Positions 41,734 to 50,778 are shown, counted from the stretch's first letter. The stretch is DNA of 64,000 bases from Streptomyces diastatochromogenes (GCF_002242805.1 NZ_MCGQ01000013.1:62001-126000); one strand, 5' to 3'. The notes: a model not told the origin generated them from the sequence alone. Translations and numbers: made by a program.

Positions 41734-42594
41734 TCACGAGAAGTCGTACGCAGCCCAGTCGGTGAGCGTGCTATAGCCGAGGCGTTGGTAGAGGGCGTTG
41801 CTGGTGGGGTTGGACAGGTCCGCGAACAGGACGACCTCCCGCGCGCCCGCGGCCAGCGCGGCGCGGCTCACCTCCGCCGTCACGGCGGCCGCGTAGCCGT
41901 GACCGCGCAGGTGGGCCGGGGTGTAGACGACGTCCACCTGGACCTGGCCGCCGATCAGCGGGTTCATGCCCGCGAGGGAGACGGGGGTGCCGTCCGGGGT
42001 CTCCCAGAGCGTGTAGCGCTTGTCGGCGTAGCGTGTGCCGGCCCATGAGTCGGCGTCGATGGAGACGGCTTCCCCGACGGCCTTGGCGAACTCACCGCAC
42101 CAGAACATGACTTGCTCAAGGTCCCGCTCGCCCAGGACGCGGCCACGGCCCGCCGGGTGCGGCTCCGGTGGGGTGAGCGTGCCGAGTCGGTACAGACGGA
42201 GCTGTGTGTCGCGGAGTTTCGGCGTCGCGCCGGTGTGCCGCTGCCAGGCCTCGGCGAAAGCGGTGGCGGTGCCGTGGTCCGCGCTGACGGAGGTGAGGGA
42301 GTGCCCGAGGGCGGCCAGGCGGGCGGCGAGGGAGTCGGCCTGCTCGGGCGAGAGCGGAGAGAGGCCCAGAGCGCGGGGCGGGAGGCGGTAGAAGGTGGCG
42401 TGGACCTCGCCCGCTCGCTCCAGCACGCCGAAGACGGGGGCTGCGGTGCCGAACGCGGCCGCCCCGCGCGTGCGCACTCTCTCGGCCCACGTCAGCTGCA
42501 TGATGTGCGTGCCGGGCCGCGAGCGCAGGAAGTCCCCGGCTCGGGCGAGAAAGTCGTCGACGTCTTCGGTGAGGTGCCAGTCATCCGGGCGCAT
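41734..42594 (-). CDS. GNAT-family N-acetyltransferase
   Basis: 286 residues. The C-terminal half is a GNAT domain with the acetyl-CoA-binding pattern VYTPAHLRGHGYAAAVTAEV and a terminal LFADLSNPTSNALYQRLGY. The N-terminal half resembles a degenerate GNAT fold (HIMQLTWAERV, FGVLERAGEVHATFYRLP), so the protein may be a tandem GNAT. Substrate unknown. It stands between the DoxX operon and the CGNR regulator gene. Confidence 0.88.
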   Translation of the reverse strand: MRPDDWHLTEDVDDFLARAGDFLRSRPGTHIMQLTWAERVRTRGAAAFGTAAPVFGVLERAGEVHATFYRLPPRALGLSPLSPEQADSLAARLAALGHSLTSVSADHGTATAFAEAWQRHTGATPKLRDTQLRLYRLGTLTPPEPHPAGRGRVLGERDLEQVMFWCGEFAKAVGEAVSIDADSWAGTRYADKRYTLWETPDGTPVSLAGMNPLIGGQVQVDVVYTPAHLRGHGYAAAVTAEVSRAALAAGAREVVLFADLSNPTSNALYQRLGYSTLTDWAAYDFS

Positions 42595-42695
42595 GCTTCA
42601 TGATTCCCCATGCCGCGGGCGTGCCCCGTGGTTTTCCGCCAGGGCGACATCCGAGCTCGGCGACCGGCCCGCGGTCGCCCCCCATCGCCGCGGCG

Positions 42696-43289
42696 TCATG
42701 GGGAGGTCGTGCGGCGGGCGTAGGCGCGGGCGGCGCGGGCGCGGTCGCCGCAGCGGGTGGAGCACCAGTGGCGGCGGCCGTGGCGGAGCAGGTAGCGGTT
42801 GCAGGGGGCGGAGCCGCAGGCGGTGAGGCGGTCCGCGTCGGGGCCCGTGAGCAGGTCGGCGGCATCGGCGGCGAGGGTGGCCAGGGCGTGGTCCACGAGC
42901 GCGGTGGTGGGGTGGGGGGCGGTGCGGTAGGGGCCGGTCCTGTCGTCCCACTGCAGCAGCGGGGCGGTGGGGACGCGGGTCATCGCGTCGTTGACGGCCC
43001 TGACCGCGGCGGGGAGGGCGGGCAGACCTTCGGCGCGGGAGGCGAACAGCGACCTGATCTGTTCGCGCAGCGAGCGCAGCTGTGTCGCGCACATCTCCCG
43101 CATGCCGGCGTCGACCGGAGCGAGACCGCGTTCCGTCAGCCATTGGTTCGCCTGCGCGGGAGTGCCCAGAAGATCGACTGTGAGTCCGCCGGGCAGCGCC
43201 ATCGCACTGTTGGCCAGGGCGAGAGAGAGGTGCTCGTCCTCGCCCTGCGCGGGTGGCAGGCCAGGCTTTTCGGTCACGGGCTCCTTCAT
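42696..43289 (-). CDS. CGNR zinc-finger-type regulator (ABATE domain)
   Basis: 197 residues. An N-terminal ABATE-like region (LTVDLLGTPAQANQWLTERGL) is followed by a C-terminal zinc ribbon with ACGSAPCNRYLL and WCSTRCGDRARAARAYARR. The last CGNR box reads CGDR here, a conservative change. The ATG at 43289 has a TACCAT box 7 bases upstream (leaderless); an in-frame ATG at 43298 is possible. It is divergent from the metallo-hydrolase gene, a likely target. Confidence 0.86.
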   Translation of the reverse strand: MKEPVTEKPGLPPAQGEDEHLSLALANSAMALPGGLTVDLLGTPAQANQWLTERGLAPVDAGMREMCATQLRSLREQIRSLFASRAEGLPALPAAVRAVNDAMTRVPTAPLLQWDDRTGPYRTAPHPTTALVDHALATLAADAADLLTGPDADRLTACGSAPCNRYLLRHGRRHWCSTRCGDRARAARAYARRTTSP

Positions 43290-43375
43290 ACTCCTCATGG
43301 TATGGCTTGCGCGCATCCGTGAGAAGCGGCTACGGTCGTCTCACGGTTCGATGGTTTTCATCCGTGAGGTGCTCT

Positions 43376-44173
43376 GTGTCTTCTCTCCCCGCAACGACCA
43401 ACCCGTTCCCGGTCCGCGTCTTCGGCGGCCCGACCGCCCTCTTCGAGTACGGCGGCCTGCGCTTCCTGACCGACCCGACCTTCGACGCCCCCGGCGACTA
43501 CGCCCGTCCCGACGGCCGGTTCCTGACCAAGACGGCCCCCTCCACCGGCACCCCCGCCGACCTCGGCCCCGTCGACGTGGTCCTGCTCTCGCACGACGAG
43601 CACCCCGACAACCTCGACATCTCCGGCCGGGCTCTGCTCGTCGGCGTTCCCCGCACCCTGACCACGCCCGGCGGCGGCGAACGCCTGGGCGAAACCCTCG
43701 GCGAGCAGGTCAAGGGCCTGGCCGACTGGGAGTCCGTCGAGCTGGACCGCCCCGACGGCGGCACGATCACCGTGACCGGCGTCCCCGCCGTCCACGGCCC
43801 CGGCCCGCGTGCGGAGGTCGAGCCGATCACCGGCCAGGTCGTCGGCTTCGTCCTGACCGGCGAGGGTCTGCCGACCGTCTACGTCAGCGGCGACAACGCC
43901 TCCCTCGACGCGGTCAAGGAGATCGCCGAGCGCTTCGCCCCCGTCGACACCGCCCTCCTCTTCGCCGGCGCCCCCCGCTTCCGCGCACTTTTCGACAACG
44001 AGCTGATCGTCCTGAGCAGCGCCCAGGCCGCCGAGGCCGCCCAGATCCTCGGCGCCCGCCGCGTGGTCCCCGTCCACTACGACAGCTGGGCCCACTTCAC
44101 CGAAGGCCGCGACGAGCTGGCAGCCGCCTTCACCGCCGCCGGTCTGGCCGACCGCCTGGACTGGGGCCGCTGA
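43376..44173 (+). CDS. Metallo-beta-lactamase-fold hydrolase (UlaG-like)
   Basis: 265 residues. The GTG at 43376 has GAGGTG five bases upstream. Metal-binding motif LSHDEHPDNLD, a second His in PAVHGPG and the C-terminal VPVHYDSWAHF match the UlaG-like branch of the superfamily, which often hydrolyses lactones or phosphoesters. No signal peptide. It is divergent from the CGNR regulator with an upstream gap of about 85 bases. Confidence 0.87.
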   Translation: MSSLPATTNPFPVRVFGGPTALFEYGGLRFLTDPTFDAPGDYARPDGRFLTKTAPSTGTPADLGPVDVVLLSHDEHPDNLDISGRALLVGVPRTLTTPGGGERLGETLGEQVKGLADWESVELDRPDGGTITVTGVPAVHGPGPRAEVEPITGQVVGFVLTGEGLPTVYVSGDNASLDAVKEIAERFAPVDTALLFAGAPRFRALFDNELIVLSSAQAAEAAQILGARRVVPVHYDSWAHFTEGRDELAAAFTAAGLADRLDWGR

Positions 44174-44239
44174 GGGGGGCACCAGGACTGCTGGAAAGCG
44201 AGTAGGCGCCCAAGCTCGGCCACCTCTACGTTCGTCCGC

Positions 44240-44965
44240 ATGGCTGACGAGTGTTTCGGGCACCCACGCCTCGCCGCGATCTACGACCCACTCGACCCCG
44301 ACCGCGGCGATCTCGACGCGTACGTCCGCATGACGGAAGAGTTCGAGGCGCGTCAGGTGCTGGACATCGGCTGCGGGACCGGCGTGTTCGCCCTCCTGCT
44401 GGCCGGTCGCGGGATCGACGTGGTCGGCGTCGATCCCGCCCGGGCGTCCGTCGACGTGGCCCGCGGCAAGCCGGGCGGCGAGCGCGTGCGCTGGATCTGC
44501 GGCGATGCGACGACACTTCCGCCGCTGCGGGTCGACCTGGCGACCATGACGGCGAACGTCGCCCAGGCCATCGCCGATCCACCGGCGTGGCGGAAGACCC
44601 TGCGAGGCGCCTACGAGGCGCTGCGGCCCGGCGGGTATCTGGTGTTCGAGACCAGGGATCCGGCCAGGCGCGCCTGGGAGGAGTGGAACCGTGAGGCTTC
44701 GTACCGGGTCACGGAGATCCCGGGCGTCGGCGCCGTCGAGAGCTGGGTCCATTTGATCGAGGTGAGCGAGCCGCTGGTGACGTTCCGCTGGACCTATGTG
44801 TTCGCCGCGGACGGGCAGGTGCTCACATCGGACTCCACCTTGCGTTTCCGCGAGCGGCAGGAGATCGAGACCGAGCTGGCCGCGCAGGGGTATGTGGTCG
44901 AGAGCGTGCGCGACGCTCCTGACCGGCCGGGCAGGGAGTTCGTCTTCGTCGCGCGGCGGCCGTAG
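44240..44965 (+). CDS. Class I SAM-dependent methyltransferase
   Basis: 241 residues with motif I VLDIGCGTGVFALLLA, an acidic residue at the end of strand 2 (VVGVDPARAS), and YEALRPGGYLVFET at the post-II/III region. The N-terminus YDPLDPDRGDL is typical of small-molecule methyltransferases of the YjiC/UbiE type. A TACGTT box lies 7 bases before the ATG (leaderless). Substrate unknown. Confidence 0.9.
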   Translation: MADECFGHPRLAAIYDPLDPDRGDLDAYVRMTEEFEARQVLDIGCGTGVFALLLAGRGIDVVGVDPARASVDVARGKPGGERVRWICGDATTLPPLRVDLATMTANVAQAIADPPAWRKTLRGAYEALRPGGYLVFETRDPARRAWEEWNREASYRVTEIPGVGAVESWVHLIEVSEPLVTFRWTYVFAADGQVLTSDSTLRFRERQEIETELAAQGYVVESVRDAPDRPGREFVFVARRP

Positions 44966-45033
44966 GACGACCTGCGGGAGACCGAACGGGCACCCTTGCG
45001 GCGTCCGGGTGAAGTCCGGGCGTGGCGTGGCGC

Positions 45034-45061
45034 ACTATTGCAAGCAGGTGCTTGCAATAGT
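45034..45061. promoter_or_regulatory. 28-bp perfect palindrome before the XRE regulator gene
   Basis: Arms ACTATTGCAAGCA (45034-45046) and TGCTTGCAATAGT (45049-45061) surround GG; all 13 pairs match. It lies 27 bases upstream of the XRE gene's ATG in an AT-rich patch, so it probably covers the promoter. Likely the autoregulatory operator of this XRE protein. Confidence 0.8.
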
Positions 45062-45087
45062 TAGCGCGGGTGGTGCAAGGTGGGGGC

Positions 45088-45579
45088 ATGGCATCGCTCA
45101 ACGTCGGCAATCTCGGTGAGTACCTGCGCGAGCAGCGGCGCAACGCCCAGCTCTCGCTGCGGCAGCTCGCCGACGCCGCCGGGGTGTCCAATCCGTACCT
45201 GAGCCAGATCGAGCGCGGGCTGCGCAAGCCCAGCGCGGAGGTGCTCCAGCAGGTCGCCAAGGCCCTGCGCATCTCCGCCGAGACGCTGTACGTCCGCGCC
45301 GGCATCCTCGACGCCGAACGGGACCGGGACGACGTGGAGACCCGCGCCGTCATCCTCGCCGATCCCTCGCTCAACGAGCGGCAGAAGCAGGTGCTGCTCC
45401 AGATCTACGAGTCCTTCCGCAAGGAGAACGGATTCGGGGTCGGCGACCCGGCCGAGGACCTCGGTGAGGGGGCTGGGGAGGAACCGCCCGGCGACACCGA
45501 TGACCCGAGCGACACCGACGTACGCGGCACCCGCACGGCCGGCGGCAGTGATGCCGGTCCGCGGCGGACGGCCGGATAG
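45088..45579 (+). CDS. XRE-family regulator upstream of the HbhA-like gene
   Basis: 163 residues. N-terminal helix-turn-helix (LREQRRNAQLSLRQLADAAGVSNPYLSQIERGLRKPS) and a short dimerisation segment, then an acidic, Gly/Asp-rich tail. AAGGTGGGG precedes the ATG. The order XRE - HbhA-like - DUF2516 is the same as Rv0474-Rv0475-Rv0476 in M. tuberculosis. The palindrome 27 bases upstream is a natural autoregulatory site. Confidence 0.92.
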   Translation: MASLNVGNLGEYLREQRRNAQLSLRQLADAAGVSNPYLSQIERGLRKPSAEVLQQVAKALRISAETLYVRAGILDAERDRDDVETRAVILADPSLNERQKQVLLQIYESFRKENGFGVGDPAEDLGEGAGEEPPGDTDDPSDTDVRGTRTAGGSDAGPRRTAG

Positions 45580-45667
45580 GCAGGCCCTCGACAAGTCAGC
45601 CTCCGGCCGCCGACACCGCGGACCACACCAACCCTCAGCCGAACGCGAATCCGGGAGGACCATCACC

Positions 45668-46264
45668 ATGGCCATCACCGACGACCTGCGCAAGACCCTC
45701 AGCGACCCGACCCCGCTCTACTTCGCCGCCGGCACCGCCGACCTCGCCCTCCAGCAGGCCAAGAAGGTGCCCGGCCTGGTCGAGCAGCTGCGCGCCGAGG
45801 CCCCGGCCCGGATCGAGGCTGTGCGCAACACCGACCCGAAGGCCGTGCAGGAGAAGGCCGCCGCCCGGGCCAAGGAGGCGCAGGCCACCCTGCAGACCAA
45901 GGTCAACGAGTTCATCAGCACCCTCGACGTCGACCTGAAGAAGTTCGGCGACAACGCCCAGGACCTCGCCCTGCGCGGTGTCGGCGTCGCCGCCGAGTAC
46001 GCCGTCAAGGCCCGCGAGACCTACGAGCGGGTCGCCGAGCACGGCGAGCAGGCCGTGAAGACCTGGCGCGGCGAGGCCGCCGAGGAGATCGAGGAACTGG
46101 CCATCACCGTCGAGGGCAGGTCCGAGCAGGCCGAGGCCGAGGAGGAGCCGAAGCCGGCCGAGGCCAAGACCGAGCCCGCCACGGCGAAGAAGCCCGCGGC
46201 CAGGAAGACCCCGGCCCCGCGGAAGGCCGCCCCCGCGAAGAAGACGACCCCGCCGGCGAAGTGA
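45668..46264 (+). CDS. HbhA-like coiled-coil protein with Lys/Ala/Pro-rich tail
   Basis: 198 residues. An N-terminal helical region (ITDDLRKTLSDPTPLYFAAGTADLAL) leads into a long amphipathic coiled coil (about 60-155) and a C-terminal Lys/Ala/Pro-rich tail with repeated KK-P-A motifs. Mycobacterial HBHA has the same plan; its tail binds heparin and the coiled coil associates with membranes. In Streptomyces a role in cell-surface organisation or lipid droplets is possible but not shown. GGGAGGA precedes the ATG. Confidence 0.87.
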   Translation: MAITDDLRKTLSDPTPLYFAAGTADLALQQAKKVPGLVEQLRAEAPARIEAVRNTDPKAVQEKAAARAKEAQATLQTKVNEFISTLDVDLKKFGDNAQDLALRGVGVAAEYAVKARETYERVAEHGEQAVKTWRGEAAEEIEELAITVEGRSEQAEAEEEPKPAEAKTEPATAKKPAARKTPAPRKAAPAKKTTPPAK

Positions 46265-46284
46265 TCCCCACCGACGAGGCGTGG

Positions 46285-46317
46285 ACGGGCCGGGCACCTT
46301 TGGGGTGTCCGGCCCGT
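46285..46317 (+). terminator. Hairpin terminator after the HbhA-like gene
   Basis: Arms 46285-46298 and 46304-46317 form 14 pairs (one G-U) around a 5-base loop, starting about 20 bases after the stop and followed by TCTATGG. Confidence 0.75.
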
Positions 46318-46361
46318 TCTATGGGTACGGTGGCGAGGTACGGATCGGGAGACGGCGGGCG

Positions 46362-46718
46362 GTGGACGGCATGCTGATGTTGGGCTTCGCGGGGTTCATG
46401 GGGATCTTGAAGATCATCCTGATGGCCCTCGCCGCATTCGGGCTCTTCGACGCCGCGTTCCGGCGCGAGGACGCCTTCCGCGCGGCCGACAAGCAGAACA
46501 AGATCTTCTGGCTGATCATCCTCGGCATCGCGCTCGTGGTCAGCTACCTGTTCTCGATCCTGGGCATCCTGCCGATCGCCGGCCTGGTCGCCAGCATCGT
46601 CTACATCGTCGACGTCCGCCCCGCGCTCAAGCGGGTCTCCGGCGGCAGCGGCTGGAACCGCCGCCGCGGCGGAAGCAGCAGCGACGGCCCGTACGGCCCG
46701 TACAACGGCGGCCGCTGA
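46362..46718 (+). CDS. DUF2516 membrane protein
   Basis: 118 residues from the GTG at 46362 (GGGAG 10 bases upstream; ATG at 46371 is an alternative). About three helices (MLGFAGFMGILKIILMALAAFGLF, IFWLIILGIALVVSYLF, ILPIAGLVASIVYIV) and a Gly/Ser/Arg-rich tail. DUF2516 is conserved next to HbhA-like genes in actinobacteria (Rv0476). The hairpin between them may give separate expression. Function unknown. Confidence 0.85.
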   Translation: MDGMLMLGFAGFMGILKIILMALAAFGLFDAAFRREDAFRAADKQNKIFWLIILGIALVVSYLFSILGILPIAGLVASIVYIVDVRPALKRVSGGSGWNRRRGGSSSDGPYGPYNGGR

Positions 46719-46757
46719 AGCGCCCCAAAGGGAGTCACTCCTACGGCGCGAGGCCCC

Positions 46758-48056
46758 TTACGGCGCCCGATCCAGCAGCACCACGGCCACGTCGTCCGTC
46801 AGCTCGCCCCCATTGAGGTCCCGCACCTCACTCACCGCGGCCCGCAGCAGCTCCTCGCCCCGCAGCCCCTCGGAGAGCTGCCGGCGGACCAGGTCCACCA
46901 TGCCGTCCTGGCCGAGCCGCTCCCCACCCGTGCCCACCCGGCCCTCGATCAGACCGTCGGTGTAGAGCATCAGGCTCCACTCGGCACCCAGCTCCACCTG
47001 CATCCGCGGCCAGCGGGCGCCGGGCAGCAGGCCGAGGGCGGGGCCGTTCTTGTCGTACGGCAGCAGCTTCGCGGTGCGGCCGGGGCGGGCGAGCAGCGGG
47101 GCCGGGTGGCCGGCCAGGCACAGGCCCGCCGAGCGGCCGTCCGGGGCGATGTCCACCGTGCACAGCGTCGCGAAGATCTCCTCGTCCGCGCGCTCGTGCT
47201 CCAGCACCTGCTGGAGCGTGCCCAGCAGCTCGTCCCCGCACAGTCCGGCCAGCGTCAGCGCGCGCCAGGCGATGCGCAGCTCCACGCCGAGCGCGGCCTC
47301 GTCCGGGCCGTGGCCGCAGACGTCGCCGATCATGGCGTGCACGGTGCCGTCGGGGGTGCGGACGGCGTCGTAGAAGTCGCCGCCGAGCAGGGCCCGGGAG
47401 CGGCCGGGGCGGTAGCGGGCGGCGAACCGCAGCGAGGAGCCCTCCAGCAGGGGCGTGGGCAGCAGGCCCCGCTCCAGCCGGCGGTTCTCCTGGGCGCGCA
47501 GCCGGCCCTCCGCCAGGCGCCGCTCGGCGGTGTCGGAACGCTTCCGCTCCACCGCGTAGCGAATGGCGCGGCTGAGCAGGCGGCCGTCCAGTTCGTCCCG
47601 GAACAGGTAGTCCTGGGCGCCGACGCGCACGGCCTCGGCGCCGCGCTCGGCGTCGCCGGAGGCGGTCAGCGCGAGCACGGCGTGCCGGGGCGCCAGCTCC
47701 AGCACATGCTTGAGCACGGCCAGCTCGTCGTCGCCCTCGGCGTTGCCGGGCGCGGGGAGCGCGAGGTCCAGCAGGATGCAGTGGACGTCGTCGGTGAGCA
47801 GCCGCCCGGCCTCGGTGAGGTTGCGGGCGGTGCGGACGCGGACCGGCTTGCCGGAGGCGTCCAGCAGGTCGGGCACGATCGGCGAGCCTGCCGGATCGTC
47901 CTCGATCAGCAGCAGGGTGAGAGTGGCGCCGGTGGCGCCGCCGGCCGTGGCGCTGCGGTGAGCCTCTTCCTTGAGGGGGCCGCCATGGGAGACGGCCTGC
48001 GCCTGACCACTCTCCACGGCCGGGATCGCTCTCTGCCGCGGTACGGGTACGGGCAT
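46758..48056 (-). CDS. Response regulator - SpoIIE-type PP2C phosphatase fusion
   Basis: 432 residues. The ATG at 48056 follows AAGGAA by 9 bases. A receiver domain (about 45-165) shows LLIEDDP, phospho-acceptor LLDLALP and LTASGD. A coiled linker is followed by a PP2C/SpoIIE phosphatase (about 215-430) with GGDFYDA, GDVCGHGPDEA, and LTDDVAVVLL carrying metal-binding Asp residues. Such proteins dephosphorylate anti-sigma-factor antagonists in response to an upstream kinase, which is not encoded nearby. Confidence 0.92.
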   Translation of the reverse strand: MPVPVPRQRAIPAVESGQAQAVSHGGPLKEEAHRSATAGGATGATLTLLLIEDDPAGSPIVPDLLDASGKPVRVRTARNLTEAGRLLTDDVHCILLDLALPAPGNAEGDDELAVLKHVLELAPRHAVLALTASGDAERGAEAVRVGAQDYLFRDELDGRLLSRAIRYAVERKRSDTAERRLAEGRLRAQENRRLERGLLPTPLLEGSSLRFAARYRPGRSRALLGGDFYDAVRTPDGTVHAMIGDVCGHGPDEAALGVELRIAWRALTLAGLCGDELLGTLQQVLEHERADEEIFATLCTVDIAPDGRSAGLCLAGHPAPLLARPGRTAKLLPYDKNGPALGLLPGARWPRMQVELGAEWSLMLYTDGLIEGRVGTGGERLGQDGMVDLVRRQLSEGLRGEELLRAAVSEVRDLNGGELTDDVAVVLLDRAP

Positions 48057-48346
48057 CGTCTTGGTTCCTTCCCTCCCCCCGAGGGCAGGCGGGGCGAGGG
48101 ACCTCGACCCACCGTCGGGTGACCATAGCGGTACTGCCCACCCCGATGGAATGGTGTGAGCCGCGTCGCTCGGGCGCAGTCCCCTGTCATATGCCGCGAT
48201 CCGTACCGCAGTTGGACAGGACGCCTGGCGGGCGGGGATGACGAAGCTCACGCACGGCCGGGGTTTGGGCGGGGGTTGGGCGTGCGGTGGGTCACACGGG
48301 AGGGGTCGAGACGGCACGTGGGGGCGGTCACATGACCTGGCTCACC
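48057..48346. other. Intergenic region upstream of the receiver-phosphatase gene
   Basis: No convincing gene. On the minus strand TATGGT (48127-48122) with ATTCCA about 20 bases further upstream may be the phosphatase promoter. To the right the region merges into the 23-bp tandem repeats that overlap the end of the NlpC/P60 gene. Confidence 0.4.
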
Positions 48347-48437
48347 CGTGCGGCCGTACGACGTTCACCCGTGCGGCCGTACGGCGCTGGCGCGTCCGGC
48401 CGTACGACGCTCACGCGTCCGGCCGTACGACCCCCAG
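48347..48437. repeat. Four tandem 23-bp repeats overlapping the NlpC/P60 3' end
   Basis: CGTGCGGCCGTACGACG-type units start at 48347, 48370, 48393 and 48416, exactly 23 bases apart. The core CGGCCGTACG is invariant and contains the palindromes CGGCCG and CGTACG. The last unit encodes the C-terminal VVRPDA of the NlpC/P60 protein, and its stop lies between units 3 and 4. Confidence 0.9.
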
Positions 48438-49496
48438 GATCGGCATCGAACCCGCGCCCGCGACCGTCACCGTGCGTCCGGGGCGCGGGGCGTGGATGAT
48501 CGCGCCGTCGCCGACGTACATCGCGACATGGCTGGCGTCGTCGAAGTAGATGATGAGGTCGCCGGGGCGCATGTCCTTGATGTCGACGTGCTTGAGCTGC
48601 TTCCACTGCTCCTGCGAGGTGCGCGGGATGGGGTGGCCGGCGTTCGCCCAGGCCTGGGAGGTCAGGCCCGAGCAGTCGTAGGACTTGGGGCCCTCGGCGC
48701 CCCACACGTACGGCTTGCCCAGCTGGGCGCTGGCGAACTCGACGGCCTTCTTGCCCTGTGCGGAGGCCTTGCCGTTGATCTCGTCGAGGATGCCGGTGTC
48801 CAGCCACTTGGTCTGGGCCTGGTAGGCGGCCTGTTGCTCCAGTTCGGCGAGGCGCTCCCGCTCCTTCTTCTCCAGCCGGGACTCGAGCTGTTCCGCCTCG
48901 GAGATCTGCTGCTTGATCTTCTTCTTGGCGGCCGCCTTGGCCTTGCGGTTGGCCTCCAGCTTCTGCCACTGGGCGGAGGCGTCGTCGGCGTAGCCCTGCA
49001 AGTCCTTCTGGGTGCGGGTCATTTCGGTGATCAGCTTGGTGGTCGCCCGCTGGCCGTTCAGCACCGTGCCGGCCCCGTCGATGAACTGCTGCGGGTCGTC
49101 GCTGAGCAGGAACTGGGCGGTGGGCGGCAGTCCGCCGGTGCGGTACTGGGCCCGGGCCGCCGCGCCGGCCTGGTTCTTGAGCCGCTCCAGCTTCTGCTGT
49201 CCCTCGACGATCTTCTTCGCCAGCTCGACGATGAGGGCGGACTGTTCCTTCGTCTTCTCCTCGGCCGCGTTGTAGACGTCGGTGGCGACGGCGGCGTCGT
49301 GGTAGAGCTTGTCGAGCTTCTCGCGGACCTTCTCAAGGTCCTTGCTGGGCGGGGGAGTCGGGGACGCGCTCGGGGACGAGGTCGGGCTCGGTGTGCGGGA
49401 GGGGGCGGCGAACGCCGTGCCGGGCGCCGCCAGCACGGTCACGGCGCAGACCACCGTCACGGCGGCCGTGAGCAGACCGCGCTTGCCCGTACCCAT
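48411..49496 (-). CDS. Secreted NlpC/P60 peptidoglycan endopeptidase (RipA-like)
   Basis: 361 residues. Signal peptide (about 1-32) and a Pro/Ser-rich spacer, then a long coiled coil (about 50-235, KDLEKVREKLDKLYHD through LEKKERERLAELEQQ) that in RipA-type enzymes regulates activity. A C-terminal NlpC/P60 domain carries catalytic C275 in SYDCSGL and His in DASHVAMYVG, with a third His in IIHAPRPG. It should cleave D-Glu-Dap bonds in peptidoglycan stems during growth or spore formation. GGGGGA precedes the ATG by about 5 bases. The C-terminus lies inside the 23-bp repeats. Confidence 0.93.
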   Translation of the reverse strand: MGTGKRGLLTAAVTVVCAVTVLAAPGTAFAAPSRTPSPTSSPSASPTPPPSKDLEKVREKLDKLYHDAAVATDVYNAAEEKTKEQSALIVELAKKIVEGQQKLERLKNQAGAAARAQYRTGGLPPTAQFLLSDDPQQFIDGAGTVLNGQRATTKLITEMTRTQKDLQGYADDASAQWQKLEANRKAKAAAKKKIKQQISEAEQLESRLEKKERERLAELEQQAAYQAQTKWLDTGILDEINGKASAQGKKAVEFASAQLGKPYVWGAEGPKSYDCSGLTSQAWANAGHPIPRTSQEQWKQLKHVDIKDMRPGDLIIYFDDASHVAMYVGDGAIIHAPRPGRTVTVAGAGSMPILGVVRPDA

Positions 49497-49726
49497 AGGT
49501 CCCCCAAGCTGATTTACCGTCAGTAACTTACGATCGCCTGAGGGATCGTGCCACGGTGACGCGCAAAACGACAGAGGTCACGGGAAGTCGGATTTTCGCC
49601 CCCCACCCGCCCGGCGCGCCCCCTCTGCCCCCGGTCCTCCGGGCGCACTTCCCCCTGCCCGCACCGAATACGACGATCCCCGCGCCGATGTGACGAACGA
49701 CGCACGGAGATCGTTCCCTGGGGTGC

Positions 49727-50542
49727 TCAGTACCCCCGCGGCGCCAACGCCCCCCAGGCCACCGTCACTTCCCCCTGGCGCCAGCGCGTCGGTGAGTCCG
49801 TTATCGGCCAGTCGGCGCGAAGGTCCCGGACCGTGCGGATCCAGCGCTGGCGGGCGCCGTAGGAGGCGTAGGGGGCGGCGGCCGCCCAGGCGCGGTCGAA
49901 GTCGCGGAGGAAGGTGTGGACGGGCTCGCCGGGCACATTGCGGTGGATCAGGGCCTTCGGCAGGCGCTCGGCGAGGTCCGAGGGGTGCTCCAGGGAGCCC
50001 AGCCGGGTCGCGAAGGTCACCGTCCGCGGGCCCTCCGGGCCGAGCGCCACCCACACGTGCCGGCGCCCGATCTCGTCGCAGGTCCCCTCGACCAGCAGTC
50101 CGCCGCGCGAGCCACCGCCCGCCGGCGCGAGCCGCGCGCACAGCCGCTCCCACACGGCGGCGACCGCGTCCTCGTCGTACTGGCGCAGCACATTGGCGGC
50201 CCGGACCAGCGCCGGGCGCCCGGCGACCGGGATCTCGAAGCCCCCGTGCCGGAAGGTCAGCCCTTCGCGCTCGTACGGCCTCGCCGCCGCGACCCGGGCC
50301 GGCTCGATCTCGACGCCGACCACACGCGCGCGGGGCGCGGCGGTCCGCAGCCGGCCGAGCAGCTCGACGGCGGTCCAGGGCGCCGCCCCGTACCCGAGGT
50401 CGACCGCCACCGGATCCCCGGCACGCCGCAGCTCGGCGCCGTGCGTGGCCGCGATCCAGCGGTCCATGCGCCGCAGCCGGTTGGGGTTGGTGGTCCCGCG
50501 TGTCACCGTTCCCACGGGGCGGGAAGTCGCGCGGGCTGTCAT
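49727..50542 (-). CDS. Class I SAM-dependent methyltransferase near mshA
   Basis: 271 residues. Motif I AVDLGYGAAPWTAVEL, motif II region RVVGVEIEPARVAAA, and VRAANVLRQYDEDAV. The fold is Rossmann-like with an extra C-terminal part (FLRDFDRAWAAAAPYASYGARQRW). The N-terminal 30 residues are basic. It is conserved next to mshA in Streptomyces as I recall and divergent from it. Substrate not known; RNA or small molecule both possible. Confidence 0.82.
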   Translation of the reverse strand: MTARATSRPVGTVTRGTTNPNRLRRMDRWIAATHGAELRRAGDPVAVDLGYGAAPWTAVELLGRLRTAAPRARVVGVEIEPARVAAARPYEREGLTFRHGGFEIPVAGRPALVRAANVLRQYDEDAVAAVWERLCARLAPAGGGSRGGLLVEGTCDEIGRRHVWVALGPEGPRTVTFATRLGSLEHPSDLAERLPKALIHRNVPGEPVHTFLRDFDRAWAAAAPYASYGARQRWIRTVRDLRADWPITDSPTRWRQGEVTVAWGALAPRGY

Positions 50543-50778
50543 ACCTATGAGGGTAGGCGGCTTCTAGGGGGCCAGGTGCGGATGGCGGAGCTGGACGGCG
50601 TCGTCATCGGGTGTCTTCCTCGGGCGCGCGGTACCTGTCGAACGGTTGAGCGGATCACGGTAATGATTAGGTAAAGCCTGCCGCAAGGGAATTCGAGCCG
50701 CCCCCGCCGCTGTTGCACCCCCTTGGAGGGCGAGGTCGGTCCTCCGGCAGGCATGCCCGCAGCAAGGAGGAACGCCAC

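Noticed and set aside
48347..48437. CRISPR-like repeats
   Set aside because: Units are tandem without spacers, so not a CRISPR array.
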